5,076 nucleotides of DNA from an uncultured Sutterellaceae bacterium (GTDB taxonomy: Bacteria; Pseudomonadota; Gammaproteobacteria; Burkholderiales; Burkholderiaceae_F): NCBI GenBank assembly GCA_947253615.1, contig CAMYAA010000110.1, positions 1 through 5,076 of the forward strand, given 5' to 3'. A program made the translations under genes and the position numbers. Under the pieces are notes generated by a model. That model did not search any database. It saw only the letters and a program-made list of their open reading frames with translations, and was not told the DNA's origin. Positions 1-5,076 of the stretch are shown here, piece by piece; the first letter of the stretch is position 1; each line of letters opens with the position of its first letter.

Positions 1-477
1 CGTTCGACCTTTATCGCGGGGTTCCCAGGCGAAACCGAAGAAGAATTCGAATACTTACTCGACTTCTTACGTGAAGCCCGTTTGGATCGCGTGGGTTGCT
101 TTGCCTACTCGCCGGTGGAAGGCGCGGTAGCGAACGATTTACCCGGCGCCTTACCTGACGAAGTGCGTCTTGAACGTCAAGCCCGCTTTATGGAAGTGCA
201 GTCCGAAATTTCCGCGGAAAAATTGCGTGAAAAGATCGGGACGGTCCAGACCGTGATTGTGGACGAAATGGACGACGAAGCCGGTTTGGCCATTACCCGT
301 ACCAAGGGTGATGCCCCGGATATCGACGGGAAGTGCTTTGTGGAAACGCTCCAGACGTTTGAACCCGGTGACTTCGTTGAGGTGAAAATCACCGCGAGCG
401 AAGACCACGATTTAGTGGCGGTGCCCGTCAACGAAGAAGAAGCCGTGGCTCGCGCGAAGGCAGCCCCCAAGGCTTAA
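1..477 (+). CDS. rimO: Ribosomal protein S12 methylthiotransferase RimO, C-terminal part (5' end missing)
   Basis: This is the last 158 codons of a radical-SAM methylthiotransferase that adds a methylthio group to the conserved aspartate of ribosomal protein S12, in the cytoplasm. The frame is open from base 1 and ends at TAA 475-477, so the start and the radical-SAM cysteine cluster lie off the left edge. Fragment residues 3-12 ([10 protein letters not shown]) are the late radical-SAM barrel segment. Residues 31-42 ([12 protein letters not shown]) are a signature that separates RimO from its tRNA-modifying relative MiaB. From about residue 79 the sequence fits a C-terminal TRAM domain, a beta-rich substrate-binding module, with [19 protein letters not shown] and [10 protein letters not shown]. 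The protein ends in a short Glu/Ala/Lys-rich tail. E. coli RimO is about 440 residues, so roughly the last third is here. A terminator follows 30 bases after the stop, so it is the last gene of its transcript. Identification is very secure. Confidence 0.95.
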   Translation, partial: RSTFIAGFPGETEEEFEYLLDFLREARLDRVGCFAYSPVEGAVANDLPGALPDEVRLERQARFMEVQSEISAEKLREKIGTVQTVIVDEMDDEAGLAITRTKGDAPDIDGKCFVETLQTFEPGDFVEVKITASEDHDLVAVPVNEEEAVARAKAAPKA

Positions 478-507
478 TGGTTTTTTCCTGACAAAAACCT
501 AAACAAC

Positions 508-547
508 AAAAAACGCTTGTGGAGTGAAAACTTTGCAAGCGTTTTTT
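508..547 (+). terminator. Intrinsic terminator after rimO (possibly bidirectional)
   Basis: A perfect 12-base inverted repeat pairs 508-519 with 536-547 around a 16-base loop. The core is ACGCTTG/CAAGCGT. The right arm ends in six T, and the left arm begins with an A run, so the structure could also stop transcription coming from the right. It lies 30 bases after the rimO stop codon. Confidence 0.9.
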
Positions 548-638
548 GTGAGGCCTAGGCCCACGAAGATCCCCCTAGCTTTATTCCGTTTGGGGATAAC
601 GCCTGGGTCTTTAAAGCGCGAAATCTTTGCGACTTTAA

Positions 639-660
639 CTCCACCCTTGGGGGGAGGGAA
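639..660. repeat. G-rich hairpin, copy A of a possible dispersed repeat
   Basis: Bases 639-646 (CTCCACCC) and 649-656 (GGGGGGAG) are near-complementary with one internal mismatch, followed by GGAA. The element shares the pattern ACCCTT, then GGGGG, one base, AGGGAA, with the hairpin at 715-740 about 75 bases downstream. The similarity is visible, but that it is a genomic repeat family is inferred. Confidence 0.4.
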
Positions 661-713
661 CAGATCTCGAGCCTCGTTTGCTTTGATTTTGAGGGGGAGA
701 AAAGCGGCGTCGG

Positions 714-740
714 ACCTACCCTTCGATGGGGGTAGGGAAA
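714..740. repeat. G-rich hairpin, copy B of a possible dispersed repeat
   Basis: A perfect 7-base stem pairs 715-721 (CCTACCC) with 730-736 (GGGTAGG) around an 8-base loop, followed by GAAAA. It matches copy A at 639-660 except for a four-base CGAT insertion in the loop and a few substitutions. It lies in the non-coding interval and is not followed by a T tract, so it is not an intrinsic terminator. Confidence 0.45.
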
Positions 741-761
741 AGTCGTATTTTGAGGACGATT

Positions 762-785
762 GGGGTTTAAAAAGCCCCTTTTTTT
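762..785 (+). terminator. Terminator-like hairpin inside the leader region
   Basis: GGGGTTT at 762-768 can pair with AAGCCCC at 772-778, including one G-U pair, leaving a tight three-base loop. Seven T follow directly at 779-785. The stem is short but the hairpin-plus-T-tract form is typical of rho-independent termination. It lies 192 bases before the oxidoreductase start with no gene directly upstream. It could therefore end read-through from rimO, end an unrecognised small RNA, or act as an attenuator if the promoter lies upstream. Confidence 0.5.
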
Positions 786-899
786 CGAGGAGACTAAATC
801 CCAAAGTCCCTGATTGTGTAGGCGAAAAAGAAAACCTTGTTACGGAGAGCAATAGTTTGTTACCCCGTTGATGAGGGTGAAAAATTACCTTGGTTGATG

Positions 900-955
900 G
901 CTCGCACCTCCCCGAGGCGAGCGACAAGAAAAACGTTAAGCCCGAGGGCTCGGGC
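900..955 (+). promoter_or_regulatory. Tandem GC-rich hairpins just before the oxidoreductase ribosome site
   Basis: The first hairpin pairs GCTCG (900-904) with CGAGC (918-922). CCTC (907-910) pairs with GAGG (914-917) above a two-base bulge. The second is a perfect inverted repeat, GCCCGAG (940-946) against CTCGGGC (949-955), and it ends 11 bases before the Shine-Dalgarno sequence. Two compact stems at this place could control translation. I do not recognise a known riboswitch consensus, so any ligand would be a guess. Confidence 0.35.
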
Positions 956-966
956 GAATCATTTCC

Positions 967-976
967 AAGGAGAAGG
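967..976 (+). promoter_or_regulatory. Ribosome binding site that fixes the start at 978
   Basis: AAGGAG at 967-972 is a near-consensus Shine-Dalgarno sequence, five bases before ATG at 978. It decides against upstream in-frame starts at about 837, which would add a tail unlike the family and run through the hairpins. The start at 978 also gives an N-terminus that aligns with YdeP-type proteins. Confidence 0.85.
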
Positions 977-977
977 T

Positions 978-1769
978 ATGTCTCGCAAACCTCACATTCA
1001 TCACAACAACGAACCTGCGGCGGGCTGGCCCGCCGTGCGTGCGGTGGGCGATATCGTCAATCGTGAGAAAAACCTCAAAAACAATGTGATCATGATGTTC
1101 TCGATGAACAAACCGGGCGGTTTTGATTGCCCGGGGTGCGCTTGGCCTGACGCCATCAAGGATCATCATATGTTGGAATTGTGTGAAAACGGGGTCAAAG
1201 CGCTCGCTTGGGAGTCGACGTCGAAACGCACGACGCCCGAATTTTTTGCCCAACATACGGTCTCGGAGTTGTTGACCTGGACCGACTATGACTTGGAAAA
1301 TCAGGGGCGACTCACGCACCCGATGAAATACAACCCCGAGACGGATAAGTTTGAACCCATTGACTGGGAGAAAGCCTTTGCGGAAATTGGCGAACAGCTC
1401 CGAGGGTTTGACCCGAAGAGCGTGGCCTTTTACACCTCGGGGCGCACGAGTAACGAAGCGGCTTTTCTCTATCAAGTTTTTGCGCGTGAATACGGGCACA
1501 ACAACTTCCCGGACTGCTCGAACATGTGTCATGAGCCCACGAGTGTGGGGATTCCTGCGGCCTTAGGGGTTGGGAAAGCGACTATTGTTTTGGACGACTT
1601 TAACCACTGCGATTTGTATATTTCCGTAGGACACAATCCCGCGACGAATCACCCGCGTATTCTGACGTCGCTCTCGGAAATGGCCAAACGCGGGGGCACC
1701 ATTATTGGGGTGAATCCCTTGACGGAACGCAGTTTGGTGGACTTTGTGGCTCCGCAAAATCCGCTGTAA
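978..1769 (+). CDS. N-terminal piece of the YdeP-type molybdopterin oxidoreductase
   Basis: This 263-residue piece carries the cofactor-proximal part of the enzyme. Cys51, Cys54 and Cys69 (CPGC then LCENG) stand where formate dehydrogenases have their [4Fe-4S] ligands. Only three cysteines are seen, and the position of the usual fourth reads [24 protein letters not shown] (151-166) is strongly conserved in the family. In [10 protein letters not shown] (182-191), Cys184 occupies the position of the molybdenum-ligating selenocysteine or cysteine of formate dehydrogenases. No signal peptide or twin-arginine motif is seen, so the protein should be cytoplasmic. The piece ends at ...APQNPL and TAA, in the middle of the molybdopterin-binding fold, which is not a domain boundary. 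On its own it would lack most of the cofactor pocket and is unlikely to be active. The start is set by a strong Shine-Dalgarno sequence. Confidence 0.85.
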   Translation: MSRKPHIHHNNEPAAGWPAVRAVGDIVNREKNLKNNVIMMFSMNKPGGFDCPGCAWPDAIKDHHMLELCENGVKALAWESTSKRTTPEFFAQHTVSELLTWTDYDLENQGRLTHPMKYNPETDKFEPIDWEKAFAEIGEQLRGFDPKSVAFYTSGRTSNEAAFLYQVFAREYGHNNFPDCSNMCHEPTSVGIPAALGVGKATIVLDDFNHCDLYISVGHNPATNHPRILTSLSEMAKRGGTIIGVNPLTERSLVDFVAPQNPL

Positions 1770-3320
1770 ATGGTGGACTTTATCCCCACGAAGATTGCGA
1801 CCAAAATTTATAACGTGCGCATTGGGGGCGACTCGGCCTTTTTTAAGGGGGTGATGCGCTTAGTGATTGAACGCCATGAAGCCAATTTGAAAGCGGGACT
1901 CCCGGGCGTTTTGGATTGGGACTTCATTCAAAACGAAACGGCGGGCTACGAAGCCCTTCGTGAAGACGTGCTCGGGACGGATTGGGCCGTGTTAACGGAA
2001 CGCGCCGGGCTCCCCAAATCGGACTTTGAAGAACTTGCGGATCTCTATTGTCGCTCCAACGCGACCATCATTGCCTACGGGATGGGTGCTACCCAACACG
2101 AAACGGGGACACAAAACATTCAGCAGCTCATTAACCTCTTGCTACTGCGCGGCAACATTGGGAAGCCTGGTGCTGGGATTGCGCCGATTCGTGGTCACTC
2201 CAATGTGCAAGGGGACCGTACGGTCGGGATTACCGAAAAGCCGAGCGCAACCCTCATTGCGAATTTGAAGAAACTCTATGGGTTTGATACGCCGCCCGAA
2301 TGGGGGCACAACTGCGTGACGGCGTTCCAAGCAATGAGTGAAGGCAAACTCAATGCCATGATCTTTTTGGGCGGGAATCTCCTCTTTGCGATGCCCGACC
2401 AAACGCGCAACATTCCCTCGATGAAAGCGCTCCCGCTCGCGGTGCATTTGGGCACCAAACTCAATCGAGGGCACTTAACCACGAGTAAGACGACGTATTT
2501 GTTCCCGGTGATTGCTCGAACGGAAATTGATCGACAGGCCTCGGGTCCCCAGCAAATTACGGTGGAAGACTCCATGAGTATGGTGCACGCCTCGGCGGGG
2601 AAACTCGAACCCGCGAGCCCCTACTTAAAGAGCGAGTGCGCCATTGTGGCGGGTTTAGCCAAAGCGACGATACCGAACTCCAAGGTGCCTTGGGATGCGT
2701 ACGTGGCGGACTATGGCAAGATTCGTGACGCCATCGAAACGATCTATCCGATCTTTAAGGGCTATAACGAGTTGATTAAACAGCCTGGCGGGTTTCATCT
2801 CTATAATGCCGCGGAAAATCGTGTGTGGGATACGCCCAACAAAAAGGCGAATTTCATCGTGATGGAAGGGGTGAACGAAGATCCTCGCGTCTTCGGTGAG
2901 GCCGAATTCTCGTTGGCGACCCTGCGTAGTCATGACCAATATAACACCACGATTTATGGGTGGGATGACCGTTATCGTGGGGTCTACGGCATGCGTAACG
3001 TCCTCTTTATGGCGCCCGAAGAGTCCGAACGTTTGGGCTTAAAAGAAGGGGAATTCGTGAACGTGATTGCGCTCGATAAGGCGGGTCACCCCACGAAGCG
3101 TCGCTTGGACGGCTTAGTTCTAGTGAACTTTAAGATGGCCATTCGCTCGGTGGCGGCCTATTTCCCGGAGGCCAATGACCTCTTGGATTTAGACAACTTC
3201 GATGAAGCCTCTGGGATTCCTGCCTATAAGAACATTCCCGTGTTGGTGGAAAAAGCGCAACACCAAGCGGGTAATCTCGTGAAGGGCGAAGGGGACGGGA
3301 CGGATAATCCGAACGAATAA
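1770..3320 (+). CDS. C-terminal piece of the YdeP-type molybdopterin oxidoreductase
   Basis: This 516-residue frame begins with the ATG that directly follows the upstream TAA. Residues 14-21 (YNVRIGGD), 103-116 (YGMGATQHETGTQN) and 127-150 (from RGNIGKPGAG to NVQGDR) are the second part of the molybdopterin-binding domain. LGGNLLFAMPD (200-210), TKLNRGH (229-235) and VEDSMSMVHAS (265-275) continue it. From about residue 380 comes the beta-barrel molydopterin dinucleotide-binding domain, with LRSHDQYNTTIYG (385-397) and DDRYRG (399-404). The last 25 residues are a polar tail. There is no purine-rich ribosome site before 1770, so independent initiation looks poor. Translation would depend on re-initiation at the TAAATG junction. 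The absence of any further stop or frameshift suggests that the interruption is recent, artefactual or tolerated. The lower confidence refers to its being a separate protein, not to family membership. Confidence 0.75.
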   Translation: MVDFIPTKIATKIYNVRIGGDSAFFKGVMRLVIERHEANLKAGLPGVLDWDFIQNETAGYEALREDVLGTDWAVLTERAGLPKSDFEELADLYCRSNATIIAYGMGATQHETGTQNIQQLINLLLLRGNIGKPGAGIAPIRGHSNVQGDRTVGITEKPSATLIANLKKLYGFDTPPEWGHNCVTAFQAMSEGKLNAMIFLGGNLLFAMPDQTRNIPSMKALPLAVHLGTKLNRGHLTTSKTTYLFPVIARTEIDRQASGPQQITVEDSMSMVHASAGKLEPASPYLKSECAIVAGLAKATIPNSKVPWDAYVADYGKIRDAIETIYPIFKGYNELIKQPGGFHLYNAAENRVWDTPNKKANFIVMEGVNEDPRVFGEAEFSLATLRSHDQYNTTIYGWDDRYRGVYGMRNVLFMAPEESERLGLKEGEFVNVIALDKAGHPTKRRLDGLVLVNFKMAIRSVAAYFPEANDLLDLDNFDEASGIPAYKNIPVLVEKAQHQAGNLVKGEGDGTDNPNE

Positions 3321-3350
3321 GGCCTTTGCCTTCCTTCTTGACCATTCATC

Positions 3351-3396
3351 AAACGCTAAAGCCCAGGCTTTTCCTTCGGGCTTTAGCGTTTTTTTT
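3351..3396 (+). terminator. Strong intrinsic terminator after the oxidoreductase gene
   Basis: A perfect 14-base inverted repeat pairs 3351-3364 (AAACGCTAAAGCCC) with 3378-3391 around a 13-base loop. Eight T run from 3389 to 3396. It begins 30 bases after the stop codon at 3318-3320, the same distance as for the rimO terminator. It isolates fimV from the upstream gene. Confidence 0.92.
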
Positions 3397-3449
3397 GAGG
3401 CTCGGTTAAAAAGGTGAGAGAACCCTCGGGAGGGGGAAATTTTACGCGT

Positions 3450-3479
3450 TTCACTTCTGAGCATTTTCCCCTAGATAAT
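3450..3479 (+). promoter_or_regulatory. Possible sigma-70 promoter for fimV
   Basis: TTCACT at 3450-3455 (four of six to TTGACA) and GATAAT at 3474-3479 (five of six to TATAAT) are separated by 18 bases. This would give a fimV leader of about 200 bases. A second, weaker -10-like TAAGAT lies at 3532-3537 without a clear -35. The call rests on consensus matching by eye only. Confidence 0.3.
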
Positions 3480-3675
3480 TGGATTTTCAGGCATTTCACG
3501 GGAAAGTTCTCTAGGACCTTTCTGAATTTGCTAAGATTAGGCAATCAATTTTAAGAAGGGATCGACGAGAGCCACGACGATGGGCTTTTTTGGTCGGTCC
3601 ATGGGTTTGACTCGTTTAGACGACCACTAAGCGAATTGAGCTGCTCTTCCTTGAGGGAAGGGATTCATAAGGATC

Positions 3676-3679
3676 AGGA
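3676..3679 (+). promoter_or_regulatory. Ribosome binding site of fimV
   Basis: AGGA at 3676-3679 lies seven bases before ATG 3687. A further AAGGA at 3669-3673 is too far away to be ideal. A second ATG at 3691 is in another frame and stops after five codons. The start at 3687 gives a proper signal peptide, which supports it. Confidence 0.55.
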
Positions 3680-3686
3680 TAATTCT

Positions 3687-5076
3687 ATGAATGGAAAAAC
3701 AACGTTAGCCACTTTGACAGGCCTTTTCTGTTTGGGCTCGGCCATGTCCGTGTATGCCACTCAATTGAGTGAGCTTCATTTGGAAAGCCAGCCGGGACAA
3801 GCTTTTGAAGCCTATGTCGATGTTGTTGATTTAGACCTCAATAAGGGTTCGATTTATGTCCGCATTGGGAATCCTGAGCTTTATCGTGCCTTGGGTCAGC
3901 CCCGTCCTGACTTTTTAAATCAGTTCAAACTCGTGCCGGTGAAGGACTCCAATCCCGTGCGTCTTCGCATTGTCTCGAGTGAACCTGTCCCGGCTGAAGC
4001 GTTCCCTTTATTAATGCAACTCTCCGTGGGTGACGAGCGTCAAATTCAAGAATATCGTTTGACCCCCGGACCCAAGGGCTGGCGATTGAGCACTAAGGCG
4101 GTGCCGCTCGATAAAGACGGCGCTCCACGTTTAACGGGGGCGCAGCACGTCAAGGCCTATGTGGACAAGCATGGCTTTAATCCGAACGAACCCTTTAAGG
4201 TGACGGCGGATATGACCTTATGGTCCATCGCGCAGCTCTATTACCCGCGTTACGAAGGGGCCACGTTAGATCAATTAGTGGTGGCTTTAAAAGCGGCGAA
4301 TCCTGAGGCCTTCCAAAAGGGCGCTGGTTTCCGTTTGGTGGACGGTGCGACATTAACGCCCCCAAGCACGGAGGCTGTCTTTGCGACGGATCCGAAGAAG
4401 GCCTTTGTAGAGGTTCATGGCGAGAAGGCGACGCTCCCTGGGATTACGCACAATCTCATTAAAGCCCAAGAAATCAGTCCAGCACTAGCGCAGAAAGTGG
4501 CGCAAGCCCAAGCGCGTCTTTTAAAGGCGGGGCGCAGTGAAGCCACGGTGATTGAAGCGGGTGCTTCGGTCATCGCGGGTGAACAAGGCGACGCCGCGAA
4601 GACCACCCCGTTAGGGAATGACACGCCAAATCGCGCAGAGTCCGCGACTGGAACGTCGGACGAATCGATCACGGATTTACCCGCAGGGGCGGCCAAAGAA
4701 GTCTTAACCCAAGCCCCGAACGGCGAAGCTAAAGAAACGCAAGAAATTCCGCCCACTCAAGGGGTTGACGCGCATGAGGTCGAAGTCCCGGCCGAACCCC
4801 AAGGTAAGCCCGTCTTTAACGACTTACCCGACAATGTTCGTCCTCTCAAGGACGTCATGAAGGAAAAAGAACGTGAACAAAAGGCGAAGGCCGAAAGTGA
4901 AGGGGCCTTGGCTACGACTCCGGCTGCCGTAGCGACAGAGGCCAAGACGGCTCCGGTTGCAAACGAAACCGCTGGGGAAAAGACGTCGAGTGAGGCTTCC
5001 GCGAATGGGGCCGCCTCCGAGAAGGATACTCTCAACGTCAAGGGCTCGCAGAGCTTGGTGGCTGTCTCTTATACAC
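3687..5076 (+). CDS. fimV: FimV-family envelope/polar-hub protein, N-terminal part (3' end missing)
   Basis: FimV-type proteins are inner-membrane proteins with a periplasmic peptidoglycan-binding part and a cytoplasmic TPR part. In Pseudomonas and relatives they organise the cell pole and support type IV pilus assembly and twitching. Here residues 1-24 look like a cleavable signal peptide, with Lys4, a hydrophobic core and a possible cut after SVYA. Residues 26-127 match the FimV N-terminal domain, with LSELHLESQPGQAFEAYVDV and later a EYRLTPGP segment. Residues 168-227 are a LysM-like domain (TLWSIAQLYYP, LKAANPEAF, LVDGATLTPPS). From about 255 on the chain is an acidic Ala/Pro/Glu/Lys-rich linker with a charged helical stretch near 391-405. 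The transmembrane helix and TPR part would lie beyond the edge. The last five codons (459-463) are built from sequencing adapter, so genuine sequence ends at residue 458. Gene neighbours downstream are not visible. Confidence 0.85.
   Translation, partial: MNGKTTLATLTGLFCLGSAMSVYATQLSELHLESQPGQAFEAYVDVVDLDLNKGSIYVRIGNPELYRALGQPRPDFLNQFKLVPVKDSNPVRLRIVSSEPVPAEAFPLLMQLSVGDERQIQEYRLTPGPKGWRLSTKAVPLDKDGAPRLTGAQHVKAYVDKHGFNPNEPFKVTADMTLWSIAQLYYPRYEGATLDQLVVALKAANPEAFQKGAGFRLVDGATLTPPSTEAVFATDPKKAFVEVHGEKATLPGITHNLIKAQEISPALAQKVAQAQARLLKAGRSEATVIEAGASVIAGEQGDAAKTTPLGNDTPNRAESATGTSDESITDLPAGAAKEVLTQAPNGEAKETQEIPPTQGVDAHEVEVPAEPQGKPVFNDLPDNVRPLKDVMKEKEREQKAKAESEGALATTPAAVATEAKTAPVANETAGEKTSSEASANGAASEKDTLNVKGSQSLVAVSYT
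5062..5076. other. Residual Tn5/Nextera mosaic-end adapter at the contig end
   Basis: CTGTCTCTTATACAC at 5062-5076 is identical to the first 15 bases of the reverse complement of the 19-base Tn5 mosaic end used in tagmentation libraries. It sits exactly at the right edge. It is most simply untrimmed adapter carried into the assembly, not genomic DNA, and not a natural Tn5 copy, since no transposase or further element sequence is present. Confidence 0.93.

Larger units (their letters stand above)
478..977. other. Non-coding interval between rimO and the oxidoreductase gene
   Basis: This stretch of about 500 bases has no credible gene. In order it contains the rimO terminator (508-547), a 10-base palindrome GGCCTAGGCC (552-561), two related C-run/G-run hairpins (639-656 and 715-736), a terminator-like hairpin with a T7 tract (762-785), a direct repeat TTGTTAC at 837-843 and 857-863, two GC-rich hairpins (900-922 and 940-955), and the Shine-Dalgarno sequence. 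Open frames on both strands cross it. Their translations are low in complexity around the hairpins, run through the terminator and lack ribosome sites, so I regard them as chance. I could not place a sigma-70 promoter with confidence. Where transcription starts is therefore unknown, and the oxidoreductase leader could be anywhere from short to about 400 bases long. Confidence 0.7.
978..3320 (+). pseudogene. ydeP: YdeP/FdhF-type molybdopterin oxidoreductase, interrupted by one in-frame stop
   Basis: Read through the stop at 1767-1769, this frame encodes 780 positions, close to the roughly 760 residues of E. coli YdeP, a formate-dehydrogenase-like molybdopterin protein linked to acid resistance. 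Such enzymes bind bis-molybdopterin-guanine-dinucleotide molybdenum and usually an iron-sulphur cluster. The physiological substrate of the YdeP branch is not firmly established. The frame is collinear with the family on both sides of the stop, with no frameshift and no deletion. From my memory of E. coli YdeP, the stop codon occupies a Glu position followed by Met. One G-to-T change (GAA to TAA) would explain it. The rimO and oxidoreductase frames both end in TAA, which argues against reassignment of the codon. No fdhD or other subunit gene is in view. A terminator follows 30 bases after the final stop. Whether the gene is dead, misread by sequencing, or expressed as two chains cannot be told from the sequence. 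Confidence 0.8.
3321..3686. other. Non-coding interval and leader before fimV
   Basis: This stretch of 366 bases carries the terminator (3351-3396), a short C-run/G-run hairpin (CCCTC at 3423-3427 with GAGGG at 3430-3434), an AT-rich part with promoter-like sequences (about 3450-3540), a weak AGCC/GGCT hairpin with a T run (3570-3591), and a 7-base stem (3644-3650 with 3656-3662) just before the ribosome site. A 16-codon frame at 3580-3630 lacks a good ribosome site. No real gene is seen. Confidence 0.65.

Noticed and set aside
552..561. Perfect 10-base palindrome GGCCTAGGCC as an operator
   Set aside because: It lies directly behind the rimO terminator with no gene start nearby. A single 10-base palindrome in 5 kb is not enough to claim a binding site.
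524..871. 115-codon frame on the plus strand between rimO and the oxidoreductase gene
   Set aside because: It starts within the loop of the rimO terminator, has no Shine-Dalgarno sequence and covers the terminator-like hairpin at 762-785. It looks like a chance frame.
499..927. 142-codon frame on the minus strand in the non-coding interval
   Set aside because: It needs a TTG start without a ribosome site, crosses both G-rich hairpins and runs into the rimO terminator. Its translation shows only hairpin-derived Pro/Lys/Gly patches and no recognisable domain.
837..977. N-terminal extension of the oxidoreductase from an upstream start at 837
   Set aside because: The extension is Arg-rich, unlike the family, and would be translated from the hairpin region. 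The near-consensus ribosome site at 967-972 points to ATG 978.
1767..1769. Reassigned or recoded TAA (alternative genetic code or selenocysteine-like insertion)
   Set aside because: rimO and the oxidoreductase frame both end in TAA at natural C-termini. Selenocysteine uses TGA, and the residue at the molybdenum site here is an ordinary Cys codon (TGT at 1527-1529).
4415..5041. Two long minus-strand frames opposite fimV
   Set aside because: They lie opposite a clear FimV coding sequence, are Ser/Ala-rich low-complexity translations and have no ribosome site. They are shadows of the biased codon use.
5062..5076. Natural Tn5-like transposon end
   Set aside because: The match is to the engineered mosaic end used in library preparation, stops at the contig edge, and has no element sequence beside it. 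Adapter carry-over is far simpler.
1..5076. CRISPR array, tRNA/rRNA, insertion sequence, toxin-antitoxin or defence module
   Set aside because: I saw no regularly spaced repeats, no tRNA-like cloverleaf, no transposase or integrase motifs and no small gene pair. The three genes are of housekeeping, metabolic and envelope type.

Overview
The window holds the 3' end of rimO, a YdeP-type molybdopterin oxidoreductase gene broken by one in-frame stop codon, and the 5' part of a fimV-like gene. All three lie on the + strand. FimV-family proteins occur in Beta- and Gammaproteobacteria. With RimO, the YdeP-type enzyme and the moderate GC content, they suggest a proteobacterium, perhaps a host-associated Burkholderiales lineage such as Sutterellaceae. 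That placement is an inference and no marker gene here settles it.

Layout: rimO runs in from the left edge to 477 and is followed by a strong intrinsic terminator (508-547). A gene-free stretch of about 500 bases follows (478-977). It carries G-rich hairpins, a second terminator-like hairpin (762-785) and two hairpins just before a good Shine-Dalgarno sequence. The oxidoreductase reading frame spans 978-3320 but is cut at 1767-1769 by TAA, directly followed by ATG, giving a 263-residue and a 516-residue piece. Everything around the stop is collinear with the family, so this looks like a single recent nonsense change, a base-call error, or a gene now made as two pieces. A strong terminator (3351-3396) ends the unit. 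After a second non-coding stretch (3321-3686), fimV starts at 3687 and is still open at the right edge.

The last 15 bases (5062-5076) match the Tn5/Nextera mosaic-end adapter. The window therefore ends at an untrimmed contig end, and the last five predicted FimV residues are not genuine.

The three genes are separated by terminators and serve unrelated roles: ribosomal protein modification, a molybdenum-dependent redox reaction, and cell-envelope/polar organisation. They do not form a joint pathway. I found no CRISPR array, transposase, tRNA or rRNA, and no convincing new multi-gene system. The points most worth checking are the adapter, the in-frame stop, and the long structured leader of the oxidoreductase gene.
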